A stretch of DNA of 64,000 bases from Acidobacteriota bacterium (lineage in GTDB: Bacteria; Acidobacteriota; Terriglobia; Terriglobales; Acidobacteriaceae): positions 124,001 to 188,000 of the forward strand of contig JABCZH010000003.1 in the NCBI GenBank assembly GCA_013289795.1, written 5' to 3'. Below are positions 10,706-19,725 of the stretch, one piece after another; the first letter of the stretch is position 1; every line of letters begins with the position of its first letter. The notes under the pieces were generated by a model. That model searched no databases and was not told the DNA's origin. It worked only from the letters and a program-made list of their open reading frames with translations. The position numbers and the translations under genes are program-made.

Positions 10706-10717
10706 GTGGGCAAACTA
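10691..10717 (+). repeat. Tandem duplication at the hpnC/hpnD junction
   Basis: Two adjacent copies of GGTGGGCAAACTA (10691-10704 with one extra G, then 10705-10717). The hpnC stop TAG is at 10703-10705. The second copy supplies the spacer before the hpnD ATG at 10720. Confidence 0.7.
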
Positions 10718-10719
10718 GT

Positions 10720-11661
10720 ATGAGCGCCGCGGTGCAGCAGGCCCCCACGCCCTTCGTGGCCACCGAGTCTCAACTGGCGGTGGCATATTCCGTATGCCGC
10801 AGCATCACCCGCTCGGCGGCCAAGAACTTCTATTACGCCTTTCTGGTATTGCCCCGGCCCAAGCGCCAGGCGTTGTGCGCGGTGTATGCGTTCATGCGAC
10901 GCTGTGACGACATTGCAGACGATCCGACGCTGCCTGCCCAAGAGCGCCGGCAAAGGCTGGCGTCTTGGCTGGACGCCGCTCACCGGGCGCTGGCCGGCTA
11001 CGCCACCGACGAGCCCGTCTTGCTCGCATTGACCGATGCTCAACGGCGCTACAACATTCCGGTCGACCTGCTGGACCAGTTGGCCTTTGGTACGGAAATG
11101 GATGTTGAAGGTGAGGACTTGTTGCTGTGCGAGACCGCCGAGGTTGGCGTGATCCGTTACCGCACGTTTGAGGATCTGCGCGTTTACTGCCATCGCGTGG
11201 CATCGGTCGTGGGGCTGGTTTGCATCCGCATTTTCGGATATCGCGACCCCACCGCGGAGCCGCTCGCCGAGAAATGCGGCCTGGCTTTTCAGTTGACCAA
11301 CATCATTCGCGATGTGAAGGAAGACGCGGCCATGGGCCGGGTCTATCTCCCGGAAGAAGACCTGGCAAAGTTCGGGATCTCGCCGGCAGAACTGGGCTCA
11401 GCTGTCGATCCCGCCAGGTTTCGCCCTTTGCTGGCGATGGAAGCGGATCGTGCGCGGCAAGACTATCGCGCGGGGGACGAACTCGTTCCGTTGATCGACG
11501 AAGACAGCCAGCCCGCGCTCTGGGTCCTGATTACCATCTATCGGCGGTTGCTGGAAAAGATCGCGCAAGCCCAATATGACGTGTTCAGCAGCAAAATCAC
11601 CCTCACCGTCAGAGAGAAACTCACAGTTCTGGCTCGGGGATTCATGAAGCGTATGGCGTGA
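10720..11661 (+). CDS. hpnD: Presqualene diphosphate synthase (HpnD)
   Basis: 313-aa squalene/phytoene synthase family enzyme condensing two farnesyl diphosphates to presqualene diphosphate. Asp-rich motifs: D63-D64-IADD (RRCDDIADD) and DVKED (D198-D202, in IIRDVKEDAAMGR). The start is ATG 10720; the longer open frame upstream overlaps hpnC. It overlaps hpnE by one base (TGATG). Confidence 0.94.
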   Translation: MSAAVQQAPTPFVATESQLAVAYSVCRSITRSAAKNFYYAFLVLPRPKRQALCAVYAFMRRCDDIADDPTLPAQERRQRLASWLDAAHRALAGYATDEPVLLALTDAQRRYNIPVDLLDQLAFGTEMDVEGEDLLLCETAEVGVIRYRTFEDLRVYCHRVASVVGLVCIRIFGYRDPTAEPLAEKCGLAFQLTNIIRDVKEDAAMGRVYLPEEDLAKFGISPAELGSAVDPARFRPLLAMEADRARQDYRAGDELVPLIDEDSQPALWVLITIYRRLLEKIAQAQYDVFSSKITLTVREKLTVLARGFMKRMA

Positions 11662-13073
11662 TGACCCCACCCGCACCGCAGAAAGCCAGGGTCGCCCTCG
11701 TCGGCGGCGGGCTGGCCGGGTTGGCTGCCAGTTGCGCCCTTGCCGACAGCGGTTTTCAAGTGACTCTGTTTGAGCGCCGTCCTTTTCTCGGAGGGCGAGC
11801 CTCTTCCTACCAGCATCCCGGTACCGGCGAAGTCGTCGATAACTGCCAGCACGTCTTGCTCGGCTGCTGCACCAATCTCATCGAGTTTTATCGCCGTCTG
11901 GGCGTGCAAGACAAGATTCGCTGGTACGATGCCCTGACGTTTCTTGAGCCGGGAGGACGGGCCTCCGTCATCGGTGCCTCGTGGCTACCAGCGCCGCTGC
12001 ACACCGCCCCGGCATTTCTCCGTGCCGCTTGCCTGGACCTGAGGGACAAGCTTGCCATCGCGACCGCTATGGCAACTTTGGCTCAGAGTTTGCCCGCCGA
12101 CAATGGCGAAACATTCTTGGCTTGGTTGCAGCGACATGGCCAGACGGAAAGAGCCATCGAGCGCTTTTGGAAGACCATCTTGATCAGTGCGCTGAACGAA
12201 GACCTGCATCGAATGTCAGTGTCGTATGCAGCTCAGGTGGTGCGGGAGTCGTTTTTGAAATCCGCGGCGGCTGGGCGCATGGGAGTGCCGACTGTGCCGC
12301 TCACCGAACTCTACGGCACCGCCGAAGCTTACATCCGAGCACGTGGCGGCGAGGTGCGCCTTCGCAATGTTGTGGAGAGTTTCCGCGCGGAGCCGGGAGA
12401 GGTGACCCTCGCGATTGGTGGAAATGACGCCGACTTCGACTTCGCGGTACTGGCGGCGTCGTTTGATGTTCTCCCACGCTTGTTGCGGCAGACTTCGGCG
12501 GCCGAGCCTTTGCGCCAAAGCCTGGGACGCTTCGAATCTTCGCCCATCACCGGCATCCATCTTTGGTTCGACCGACAAATTAGCGATCTCGATCACGCGG
12601 TGTTGCTCGATCGCACCATTCAGTGGATGTTTCACAAGTCGAGACTGCTGGACGGAACCAAGAGCGCCCCTGAGTCGACCGGAAGCTATGTGGAGTTGGT
12701 GGTTAGTTCTTCGAAGAGCCTGGTCGAGAAATCACGGCAAGAGATCATCGACCTCGCGCTTAAGGAACTTCGTGAGTTCTTTCCGGGTGCCCGCGATGCG
12801 AACCTGGTAAAGGCCACAGTGATTAAGGAAGTTCACGCGACCTATTCACCGGAGCCGGGGGTGGATGCGTATCGCCCACCGAACGAGACGGTTTGGCCCA
12901 GGGTCTTTCTGGCAGGGGACTGGACAGCCACCGGCTGGCCGGCCACCATGGAAGGCGCAGTACGTAGCGGCTATCAAGCCGCAGAGTGCATCGCGAGAGT
13001 TTCGGGCTTAAAAGATGCGGCGTTTCTCCAGCCGGACCTGCCCGCCGCAGGGTTCATGCGGTTGTTCGGGTAG
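11661..13073 (+). CDS. hpnE: Hydroxysqualene dehydroxylase, FAD-dependent (HpnE)
   Basis: 470-aa amine-oxidase/desaturase-type flavoprotein that completes squalene synthesis from hydroxysqualene. The N-terminal FAD-binding GGGLAG is at about residues 15-20, followed by LFERRPFLGGRASSY; the C-terminal FAD motif is VFLAGDWTATGWPATMEGA. The start is ATG 11661 (GTG 11658 possible). Last gene of the plus-strand hopanoid run; it ends 10 nt from the convergent transporter gene. Confidence 0.94.
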   Translation: MTPPAPQKARVALVGGGLAGLAASCALADSGFQVTLFERRPFLGGRASSYQHPGTGEVVDNCQHVLLGCCTNLIEFYRRLGVQDKIRWYDALTFLEPGGRASVIGASWLPAPLHTAPAFLRAACLDLRDKLAIATAMATLAQSLPADNGETFLAWLQRHGQTERAIERFWKTILISALNEDLHRMSVSYAAQVVRESFLKSAAAGRMGVPTVPLTELYGTAEAYIRARGGEVRLRNVVESFRAEPGEVTLAIGGNDADFDFAVLAASFDVLPRLLRQTSAAEPLRQSLGRFESSPITGIHLWFDRQISDLDHAVLLDRTIQWMFHKSRLLDGTKSAPESTGSYVELVVSSSKSLVEKSRQEIIDLALKELREFFPGARDANLVKATVIKEVHATYSPEPGVDAYRPPNETVWPRVFLAGDWTATGWPATMEGAVRSGYQAAECIARVSGLKDAAFLQPDLPAAGFMRLFG

Positions 13074-13082
13074 CGTCGCGTC

Positions 13083-13463
13083 CTACACCGCCAGCAGCAC
13101 CACTCCCCCCGCCACCAATAACGCCGCCATCCAGCGCCGTTGGTCCACACGCTCATGCAGGAAAATCCTGGCCGCTACGGCATTGGTGATGAACGTGAGA
13201 GAAGTCGAAGCAGGAACCACCAAACTCAGATCTCCCCAGGAGAGCCCGAACAGCAGGCTATAGAAGGCCGTGGCCATCGCCAGGACTCCCAGCAGGAAAT
13301 TAGGATTCTTCAAAACCCGCGCCAGAACCGCCAGCACGCCGATCCGTCGCGTCAGCTCTCCTACATCGCCAACTTGCTTCATGCCGCGGGAGAGCAATAC
13401 GTCCCCGGCGGTTGAAGTCAGCACGATCACGGCGATTGCGCCCCAGGCGTACAGCGACTTCAT
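13083..13463 (-). CDS. Small EamA/SMR-like transporter, second of a pair
   Basis: 126-aa integral membrane protein with four predicted helices and the half-EamA signature (GDLSLVVPASTSLTFITNAV, then FLHERVDQRRW). ATG 13463 overlaps the upstream partner by 4 nt, so the two are coupled. Paired four-helix proteins of this type (EmrE/ArnE-ArnF-like) usually act as heterodimers. Being downstream of hpnJ, it may flip a hopanoid or lipid-linked sugar; the substrate is inferred, not shown. Confidence 0.75.
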   Translation of the reverse strand: MKSLYAWGAIAVIVLTSTAGDVLLSRGMKQVGDVGELTRRIGVLAVLARVLKNPNFLLGVLAMATAFYSLLFGLSWGDLSLVVPASTSLTFITNAVAARIFLHERVDQRRWMAALLVAGGVVLLAV

Positions 13464-13894
13464 GGCTCCATCCTTGCTGGAAGAGGAGCGGCCACAAGAT
13501 CGCCTGACTTTTCTTTCGGTGGAGTGAAAGCCGGACCCTGAGTCACGAATCCCACCCCTGCAGAGATCAGCAAAATCCCCAGCCAGCGCGTTAGGCTGAC
13601 ATTCTCGTGCAGACCAAATTTGGCAATCAGGGTTAGCACAACGTAGCTCACTGAAGTCGCGGGCAGCACGTAGGTGAGATCGGCCCAGGAAAGCGCCGTC
13701 ATGTAACACGTGAAGAACACCAGCAGAAACAGCACGCCCAGGGCGATGACAGGATTCAGAACCACCAGGAAAATGTCAGCCAAGTGATGCAGAGAAACGT
13801 TGCCCACCTGTTTCATGCCGCGCGCGATAAGGCCATCGCCGGTGGCGGCAAAAAAGGCCACTCCCGCCAGTACCATATACCTGCGGAACGTCAC
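13460..13894 (-). CDS. Small EamA/SMR-like transporter, first of a pair
   Basis: 144-aa four-helix membrane protein parallel to its neighbour (RGMKQVGNVS near the N-terminus, SWADLTYVLPATSVSYVVLT in the middle, FGLHENVSLTRWLG near the end). RGMKQVG is shared with the partner, showing common descent. It has a short soluble tail rich in Pro/Ala. It starts 10 nt after hpnJ, making a three-gene operon hpnJ, this gene, partner. Confidence 0.75.
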   Translation of the reverse strand: MTFRRYMVLAGVAFFAATGDGLIARGMKQVGNVSLHHLADIFLVVLNPVIALGVLFLLVFFTCYMTALSWADLTYVLPATSVSYVVLTLIAKFGLHENVSLTRWLGILLISAGVGFVTQGPAFTPPKEKSGDLVAAPLPARMEP

Positions 13895-13904
13895 TGGTTA
13901 GTCC

Positions 13905-15383
13905 TTACGCTTTGGCCGGCTGGATGGCGGCAGTGGAATCATCCTTCTCACGTTTCGCCAGCACCCACTTGTGGCGCGCAGCGCGCAGCTTCATGAAGGA
14001 CTTGGCTTCTTTGTACAACCGCTTCCTATCCACACTGTTGAAGACTGCCTTCCTCAAGATGCGGAACACCGCTTTGGGGCGGAAGTAATATTCGTCGTAA
14101 AAACGGTGTACTGCTTCCATTAAGTCGTCTGCGGGCAAGCCGGGATACTGGATTTGGGCCATTTGGTGACCGCCATCATCCACCATCTTGGTGTCAGCCA
14201 CGATGAAACCATTTTTCATCGCATAGTCGTACAGCTCAGTGCCGGGATAGGCGTGGGCCACTGAAACCTGGATGGTCTCCACGTCCAATTCTTTGGCGAA
14301 CTGGATGGTATTCCGAATGGTGTCGTGAGTCTCACCCGGCAACCCCAGAATGAAGTCGCCGTGCACCACCAGGCCCAGCTTGTGGCAATCCTTGGTGAAC
14401 TGGCGCGCCCGTTCCACCGTCGCGCCTTTCTTGATGTTCTTCAAAATCTGCTGGTCGCCGGATTCGTATCCCACAATCAGCAATCTGCAGCCAGCCTCCT
14501 TCATGGCCTTGAGGGTTTCGTAATCGGTGGTCACGCGCGAAGTGCACGACCAAGTCAGACCCAGCGGTTTCAGTTTCGCACAAAGCTCGACCGTCCGCGC
14601 CTTCTGGATGTTGAAGGTATCATCGTCGAAGAAAAATTCCCTCACGTCCGGCCAGAGTTGCTTGGCCTTCGCCATCTCCCGCGCAACGTCGTCGGTAGAT
14701 CGCTTGCGCCACGGATGTCCGCTCAGAGTCTGCGGCCACAGGCAGAACGTACACTGCGCCGGGCAGCCGCGGGTGCTGTAAAGCGATACGAACGGATAAA
14801 GCAGGAACGGTACGTTGTAGCGGGTCACATCGAGATCGCGCTTGTACACGTCGGTGACGTGGGGCAGGGAATCGAGATCCTGAATCTCCGGGCGGTCAGG
14901 AGTATGCACCACCGAACCGTGCTTGCGGTATGAAATGCCAGCAATCTCTTCCAGCGGCTTGCCTTGTGCGAACTCGACCACGGTATGGTCAAATTCCTTG
15001 CGAGCCACGAAGTCAATCGCCGGGCAGTCTTTCAAGGATTTCTCCGGCAAAACTGTCACATGCGGCCCGACAAAGGCAATCTTGATGTTGGGGTTGGCCT
15101 CTTTGATCTTGGTCACCAGGCGGATGTCCCCCGGGAAGCCCGGCGTGCTGGTAAAAAGCACCAGGAACTCGTAGTCACGGGCAATGTTGATGGTTTCCTC
15201 GGCGGAGATGTGATGCGGTGGAGCATCCAGCAGGCGTGCCCCCTCCAGCATTCCGGCGGGATAGGCCAGCCAGACCGGGTACCAGTACGATTCAATCTCG
15301 CGTGTGGCGGGCCACCGCGAACTCGCTCCCCCGTCGAAGTTCTCAAACGAAGGCGGATTCAGGAACAAGGTTTTTAAAGGCAT
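13905..15383 (-). CDS. hpnJ: Hopanoid-associated radical SAM protein HpnJ
   Basis: 492-aa protein with an N-terminal B12-binding-like domain (residues about 40-150), then a radical SAM domain with C207, C211, C214 (RGCPAQCTFC). HpnJ is linked in the literature to formation of the cyclitol ether head group of composite hopanoids. HpnI and HpnK, which usually act before it, are not in this window. Upstream of the start, an AT-rich stretch (about 15390-15410) with TAATAT/TATAAG could carry the operon promoter. Confidence 0.88.
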   Translation of the reverse strand: MPLKTLFLNPPSFENFDGGASSRWPATREIESYWYPVWLAYPAGMLEGARLLDAPPHHISAEETINIARDYEFLVLFTSTPGFPGDIRLVTKIKEANPNIKIAFVGPHVTVLPEKSLKDCPAIDFVARKEFDHTVVEFAQGKPLEEIAGISYRKHGSVVHTPDRPEIQDLDSLPHVTDVYKRDLDVTRYNVPFLLYPFVSLYSTRGCPAQCTFCLWPQTLSGHPWRKRSTDDVAREMAKAKQLWPDVREFFFDDDTFNIQKARTVELCAKLKPLGLTWSCTSRVTTDYETLKAMKEAGCRLLIVGYESGDQQILKNIKKGATVERARQFTKDCHKLGLVVHGDFILGLPGETHDTIRNTIQFAKELDVETIQVSVAHAYPGTELYDYAMKNGFIVADTKMVDDGGHQMAQIQYPGLPADDLMEAVHRFYDEYYFRPKAVFRILRKAVFNSVDRKRLYKEAKSFMKLRAARHKWVLAKREKDDSTAAIQPAKA

Positions 15384-15482
15384 ATTTGTGAGTAACTTAT
15401 ATTAACATTTTTCGACTGGATTCCTCAGCCGGGGGTACATTTCCAGTACATTCCGGGCAATTCTCGCTGGTGGCGGCCAAAC

Positions 15483-16799
15483 TCACTTTTCGACTCCCAC
15501 CCAGCCCGCCAAGTCGCCGGTTTGGCGCAGCAGCGCAATGCGTGCCTGTTCCAGCTGGAACTTTGCGTCCTGCAAGGCCGCGTAGCGTTCGCTGGCCTGG
15601 GAGCGTGCGTCGTCTTCGTCGTGCAGGGTCGCGCTACCGGCGTCTATACGAACGCGAGTCGCCTCCAGATTGGACCTCGCGATCTGGTATTCCAGATCAA
15701 CGACTTCCTGTGCGGCCGCCAGTTGCCGTACTGATCGCTGCAATTTGAGGGTCTGTTCCCAGACCTGACTCTTGGCCTCCTCGGCTTCTTTCCTGGCGAC
15801 CAGCGCATCGGCGTCCGCGGCCCGTGCGCTGGCTCGCTGCGACGGATTGAAGAACGGAAACCGAATGACCACCCCCACAGTAGCATTGTGCTTCTGGAAG
15901 CTGCCTTGCCTGAAGAAGTTCTCGTAGTTATTGAAAGTGGCAAGAAGAGCGTACTGGGCGGCGAAATCCGCGGTCGGCAACATCGAGCGATGTTCACCAC
16001 GAGCGTGGAAGGCCAGCGCGTCGGAGTGCAGCGAAGCCACCTGGATGGCCGGACTCACTTCCACGGCGCGGGTCACAAGATCGTCTTCCTGCCTGACTTC
16101 CGGCAGGGCAGGAATCGACTCGGGAATGGTTTCGATGGAGGATGCGGCCAGCCCGGTGACATGGGAAAGACGATCACGCAGCACATCGATTGCCCCCTGC
16201 GCCTGGGAAATATGCAGGTACACCCGCGCGGCATTGAGGTGAACCTGGTCGCGCGCCTGGGGAGTATCCACGCCTTCCTTGATTCGTTGATTGACGACTT
16301 CCTCCATTTTGAGGGCGGCTGCGTAGTCTTCGGTCAAGTGAGCCGCAAGGGCCTCCCACTTGCTTAACTCGGCATAATTCAGGACGGCCTCCAGAATGAC
16401 TTGATCGCGCTGGTCCTTGCTGTGGATGGTGCTGCCCTGCCATTCGGCTCTCGCCTCCCGCACGAAATCTCGCAAAGCGGGATTGATCAGGGATGATTGT
16501 GCCGTGGTGTTGACGATCGAAGGCGCGGAGCCTTCCAGGCTGAGAGGGTATCCCCAGGTCGCCCCCAGTCCGGAACCGACTGTCAACGATGGTAGGTAGT
16601 GGTTCCGTGCTTCATTATAGAAAGCGAACGCCCGCTGTTCTCCCGCCATCGACATAGCTGTGGTGGTGCTGTGGCGGAGCGCCAGTTCTACCACGTGCCG
16701 CAGCGGCACCGGTTCTGCGGCCATCAGCGAAGAGATCATTGCGAAGCAAAAGCTAGCCAGAAGGGGAATGGAAACGCGCAGACGCGATGCAAGGCTCAT
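15483..16799 (-). CDS. TolC-family outer-membrane efflux protein
   Basis: 438-aa protein with a signal peptide (LLASFCFAMISSLMAAEP) and long alpha-helical repeats rich in Ala, Gln and Glu, as in OEP/TolC channels. It is the last gene of a minus-strand run adaptor, TPR protein, TolC. It would form the outer-membrane duct. No inner-membrane pump is encoded between these genes. Confidence 0.85.
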   Translation of the reverse strand: MSLASRLRVSIPLLASFCFAMISSLMAAEPVPLRHVVELALRHSTTTAMSMAGEQRAFAFYNEARNHYLPSLTVGSGLGATWGYPLSLEGSAPSIVNTTAQSSLINPALRDFVREARAEWQGSTIHSKDQRDQVILEAVLNYAELSKWEALAAHLTEDYAAALKMEEVVNQRIKEGVDTPQARDQVHLNAARVYLHISQAQGAIDVLRDRLSHVTGLAASSIETIPESIPALPEVRQEDDLVTRAVEVSPAIQVASLHSDALAFHARGEHRSMLPTADFAAQYALLATFNNYENFFRQGSFQKHNATVGVVIRFPFFNPSQRASARAADADALVARKEAEEAKSQVWEQTLKLQRSVRQLAAAQEVVDLEYQIARSNLEATRVRIDAGSATLHDEDDARSQASERYAALQDAKFQLEQARIALLRQTGDLAGWVGVEK

Positions 16800-16900
16800 G
16801 GCTCACCTCACGAAGATGAATTCAGAACTGAAACTCTAAATCGGCGAACCGGTTGCATCAAGACGCAGGTGAACGGAGATCAGCGCGGGGTTGGACACGT

Positions 16901-17878
16901 CTACCGGCGATCAATCCGCTTCAGCGCGTCTTGCGCGAGAGAGAAATCCCTCGCCAGGGACAGTGCATTCCGGTACTCCTGGGCCGCTGCTTGAGTATTG
17001 CCTTGCCGTTCCAGCAAACTCCCCAGCAGATAGTGGGCTTTGAAAGCCGGCGCATCCTCGACCGTTTCACTGGCAAGGTAACGGCGGAGCAATTCGGCGG
17101 CCGCTGGCAAATCGCGTTGGGTCTGAATCAAAACCTCCGCCGCTGCTAGCAATACATGCTGGTTCTTTTGCGCCGCAGTGGCCTGCTGAATGGCCGCCTG
17201 CATTTCGTCGAAGCGGTTGGTCCGCCGATAAAACTGGGCGAGATCCATCCAGGTTCCGGGCTTGCCACCGCTGGCCTGAATGGCAGCGCGAAACTCTCGT
17301 TCGGCAGCAGCCTGGTCATTGTCCTTCTCGGCAATCTGGGCCCTCACCAAGTGCGCCTGCGCCGGATCCAGAGCCGCCAGTTGCTGGGCTTGATTTGCAG
17401 CCTTGTTCACGCCCCCGCCCATAATCCCGGGAGCCTCCACGTAGAAATCAGCCAGGTCGGCGCGAGCTTCCACGTTGCTTGGATCAAGCCGAACTGCGGC
17501 CTCGAACTCGCTGCGCACCTTCTTAGCCAGTCCAGTCGCGGAAAAGAAGCTGGAGTGATCAGCTTTCTCGCCGTAAGCCCGCCCTAGCCACAAATGATAT
17601 TCACCATTTTCCGGTTCCAGGGCCACGGCTTTCTGGCAGGCCGCAACGCTCGCGTCCCAGTTGGTCAGGGCCAGATAAGCCCGGCATAGCAGGTTCTGAG
17701 ACTCAGCATCATTGGGCGCGGCCGTGATTCGGTTTTGCAGAGTCAAAATCGCGTCATCCACACGTCCGGCAGCCAACAATTTGGCGGGAGAAAGTTCGGC
17801 TGCCTCTAATGAAAGCGCCGGGGCCAGCACCAGCATCAGGAAAAACGCTGTCTTCTGGATTATTTGGGAACTGGACAT
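16901..17878 (-). CDS. Exported TPR protein
   Basis: 325-aa protein with an N-terminal signal peptide (FLMLVLAPALSLEAAE) and at least five tetratricopeptide-like repeats (LLAAGRVDDAILTLQNRI, NWDASVAACQKAVALEPENG, VRLDPSNVEARADLADFY and others). It starts 4 nt after the adaptor gene, so it is co-transcribed. It probably acts as a periplasmic scaffold for the export system; the precise role is unknown. Confidence 0.8.
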   Translation of the reverse strand: MSSSQIIQKTAFFLMLVLAPALSLEAAELSPAKLLAAGRVDDAILTLQNRITAAPNDAESQNLLCRAYLALTNWDASVAACQKAVALEPENGEYHLWLGRAYGEKADHSSFFSATGLAKKVRSEFEAAVRLDPSNVEARADLADFYVEAPGIMGGGVNKAANQAQQLAALDPAQAHLVRAQIAEKDNDQAAAEREFRAAIQASGGKPGTWMDLAQFYRRTNRFDEMQAAIQQATAAQKNQHVLLAAAEVLIQTQRDLPAAAELLRRYLASETVEDAPAFKAHYLLGSLLERQGNTQAAAQEYRNALSLARDFSLAQDALKRIDRR

Positions 17879-17882
17879 CGGC

Positions 17883-19133
17883 CTAATGGACCACCCTCAC
17901 CGCCAGGCCGTTGCGTAAAGGCTTGGAATTCAATGGAGCCAGGGCGACCAGCAGATTGTCCGGCAGTCCACCAGTCACTTCAACCTGGGTTAGGTTCGAG
18001 ATCGAAGTCTGCACATCCCGCCGACGCAATTCATCGTTCTGGATTTGGTAGACGTACGTCCGGCTGTCTTCCTGATGCACGGCTTCACGCGGTACGGTCA
18101 ACACATCGTGATGCTCCGCCGTGATGATTGTGATCCCCACGTTCACATTGGGAAGCAGTTTGAGATCAGGGTTGTCTACCACGCAGGTGGTTTCACCAAC
18201 GCTGCGGGTGCCATGCAGTTTGATGACCGCCGGGGTCATGGTCACCGTGCTGTGCCAAATTCGGTCTGGCAACGCGTCCCATGTGACCTCGATAGGATCT
18301 CCTCCCACCAGCCGTCCTACGTCGGGTTCATCCACGAATGCCCTTACACGAACTTTGGACAAGTCTGCTTCCTGCAATACCAGATCACCGGGATTGACGT
18401 ACGCCCCTTGCAGCACCGGGAGCGAGTAAACGATGCCACTAAACGGAGCGCGAACGTTCAATTGGCGCAAAGCGTCTTCGGCAGCCTCGTAGGCCGCCTG
18501 GGCCTCTGTCTTCTGAGCCTCCACCCGCACAATCTCGGGGGACGAGTAGCGGCCTTTCCGCTTTTGCTCTAAGAGCGTTACATCGGAGTTAGCCCGCTGC
18601 AAGTGATCCTCAGCCGCTGTTACCTCGCCGGGGGAAGCGGCCCCGTCCTTCTGCAAACGTCGCAGTGCCTCCAGGTTGCGCTGCGCCGTATCGCGCTCGG
18701 TGCGCGCTTGGGTGAGGTGGGAATCCAGAGTCAGCACTTCTTCGCGATTTCCTCCGCTTTGGACAGCACTGAGATCGGCCTGGGCGGAACGAACTTGCGC
18801 CAGCGCCCGGGCTGCCTCGCTGCGTGCTTCCACGTCATTCAGCTGTAGCAGAAGCTGCCCTTTCTGGACCCGATCGCCTTCCCTGACCAGCAACTTTGTC
18901 ACCGTTGTTCCTACGGGAGCATGCGCTTCGAAATTCTCGATTGGCTCAACCTTACCGTTGGTGGAGACCACACTGCGGATCGTGGTCCGCTGCGCCATGG
19001 CGGCACGCACCGGCACTACTTCGCCTCGCGACATGAATGAGGCCAGCAACACTACTCCCGCCACAATGCCCGCCGTCCAGACGAGCCAGCGATTGCGGTT
19101 CCAAAAGCCGCTACTGTTACCGGTCCACGACAT
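17883..19133 (-). CDS. HlyD/RND-type periplasmic adaptor
   Basis: 416-aa membrane-fusion protein. One N-terminal transmembrane helix (WLVWTAGIVAGVVLLASF), split lipoyl-like halves (APVGTTVTKLLVREGDRV and VRAPFSGIVYSLPVLQGAYV) flanking a coiled coil (about residues 110-220), then beta-barrel and membrane-proximal domains. First gene of the adaptor-TPR-TolC operon. The transporter it serves is not adjacent. Confidence 0.87.
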   Translation of the reverse strand: MSWTGNSSGFWNRNRWLVWTAGIVAGVVLLASFMSRGEVVPVRAAMAQRTTIRSVVSTNGKVEPIENFEAHAPVGTTVTKLLVREGDRVQKGQLLLQLNDVEARSEAARALAQVRSAQADLSAVQSGGNREEVLTLDSHLTQARTERDTAQRNLEALRRLQKDGAASPGEVTAAEDHLQRANSDVTLLEQKRKGRYSSPEIVRVEAQKTEAQAAYEAAEDALRQLNVRAPFSGIVYSLPVLQGAYVNPGDLVLQEADLSKVRVRAFVDEPDVGRLVGGDPIEVTWDALPDRIWHSTVTMTPAVIKLHGTRSVGETTCVVDNPDLKLLPNVNVGITIITAEHHDVLTVPREAVHQEDSRTYVYQIQNDELRRRDVQTSISNLTQVEVTGGLPDNLLVALAPLNSKPLRNGLAVRVVH

Positions 19134-19263
19134 GGGCTGACTAAAACCTACTGTACCACCGGGTGCTCAATAGATTGTACGCAGGAACCTCATCGGTTAG
19201 ATGCGGAAATATCCCCAGGGAACCGCAAAATAAGCGCAGATCTTGGGGACTTGGCCAGGTTGG

Positions 19264-19269
19264 TTACAA
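19264..19269 (+). promoter_or_regulatory. -10-like hexamer 6 nt before queF
   Basis: TACAAT ending 6 nt before ATG 19276. Such spacing would put the transcription start at or next to the ATG. The -35 region is poor. Confidence 0.45.
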
Positions 19270-19275
19270 TGAGAT

Positions 19276-19686
19276 ATGCCCAAACCGCCACGCTATACCC
19301 GGGAACACGCTGAAGCTGGCCTCGGCGCCCGCTTCCCGGAAATTGAGACTTGGCCGAACCAGTTTCCGGGATACGAAATCGTGGTGGATGACCCTGAGTT
19401 TACTTCAGTGTGTCCGAAAACAGGCTTGCCCGATTTCGGCAGGCTGACCGTACGCTATATGCCTGCCAAACACTGTCTGGAACTGAAATCGCTAAAGGAG
19501 TACTTGCAAGCGTACCGCAACCTGGGAATTTTCCAGGAGAACATCGTCAATCGCGTGCTGGAAGATGTGGTGCGCTGGGCGAAGCCGGTGTGGGCCGAGG
19601 TTAAGGGCGATTTCCGGCCGCGCGGAGGGATTTCGACGGTGGTAGTGGCAAGGTGGCCGAGGCCGAAGAAGCGGCTTGGGGTTTAG
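19276..19686 (+). CDS. queF: NADPH-dependent 7-cyano-7-deazaguanine reductase (QueF)
   Basis: 136-aa unimodal QueF that reduces preQ0 to preQ1 for queuosine in tRNA. The nucleophile is C46 (FTSVCPKTGLPDFG) with D53; the QueF motif ELKSLKEY follows. Length is normal for the short, single-domain form. No Shine-Dalgarno sequence; a -10-like box lies 6 nt upstream. No other queuosine gene is near. Confidence 0.94.
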   Translation: MPKPPRYTREHAEAGLGARFPEIETWPNQFPGYEIVVDDPEFTSVCPKTGLPDFGRLTVRYMPAKHCLELKSLKEYLQAYRNLGIFQENIVNRVLEDVVRWAKPVWAEVKGDFRPRGGISTVVVARWPRPKKRLGV

Positions 19687-19725
19687 CGTTCGCCGAAGGA
19701 CCTCTTCCCAATCTCAGCGAATCCT

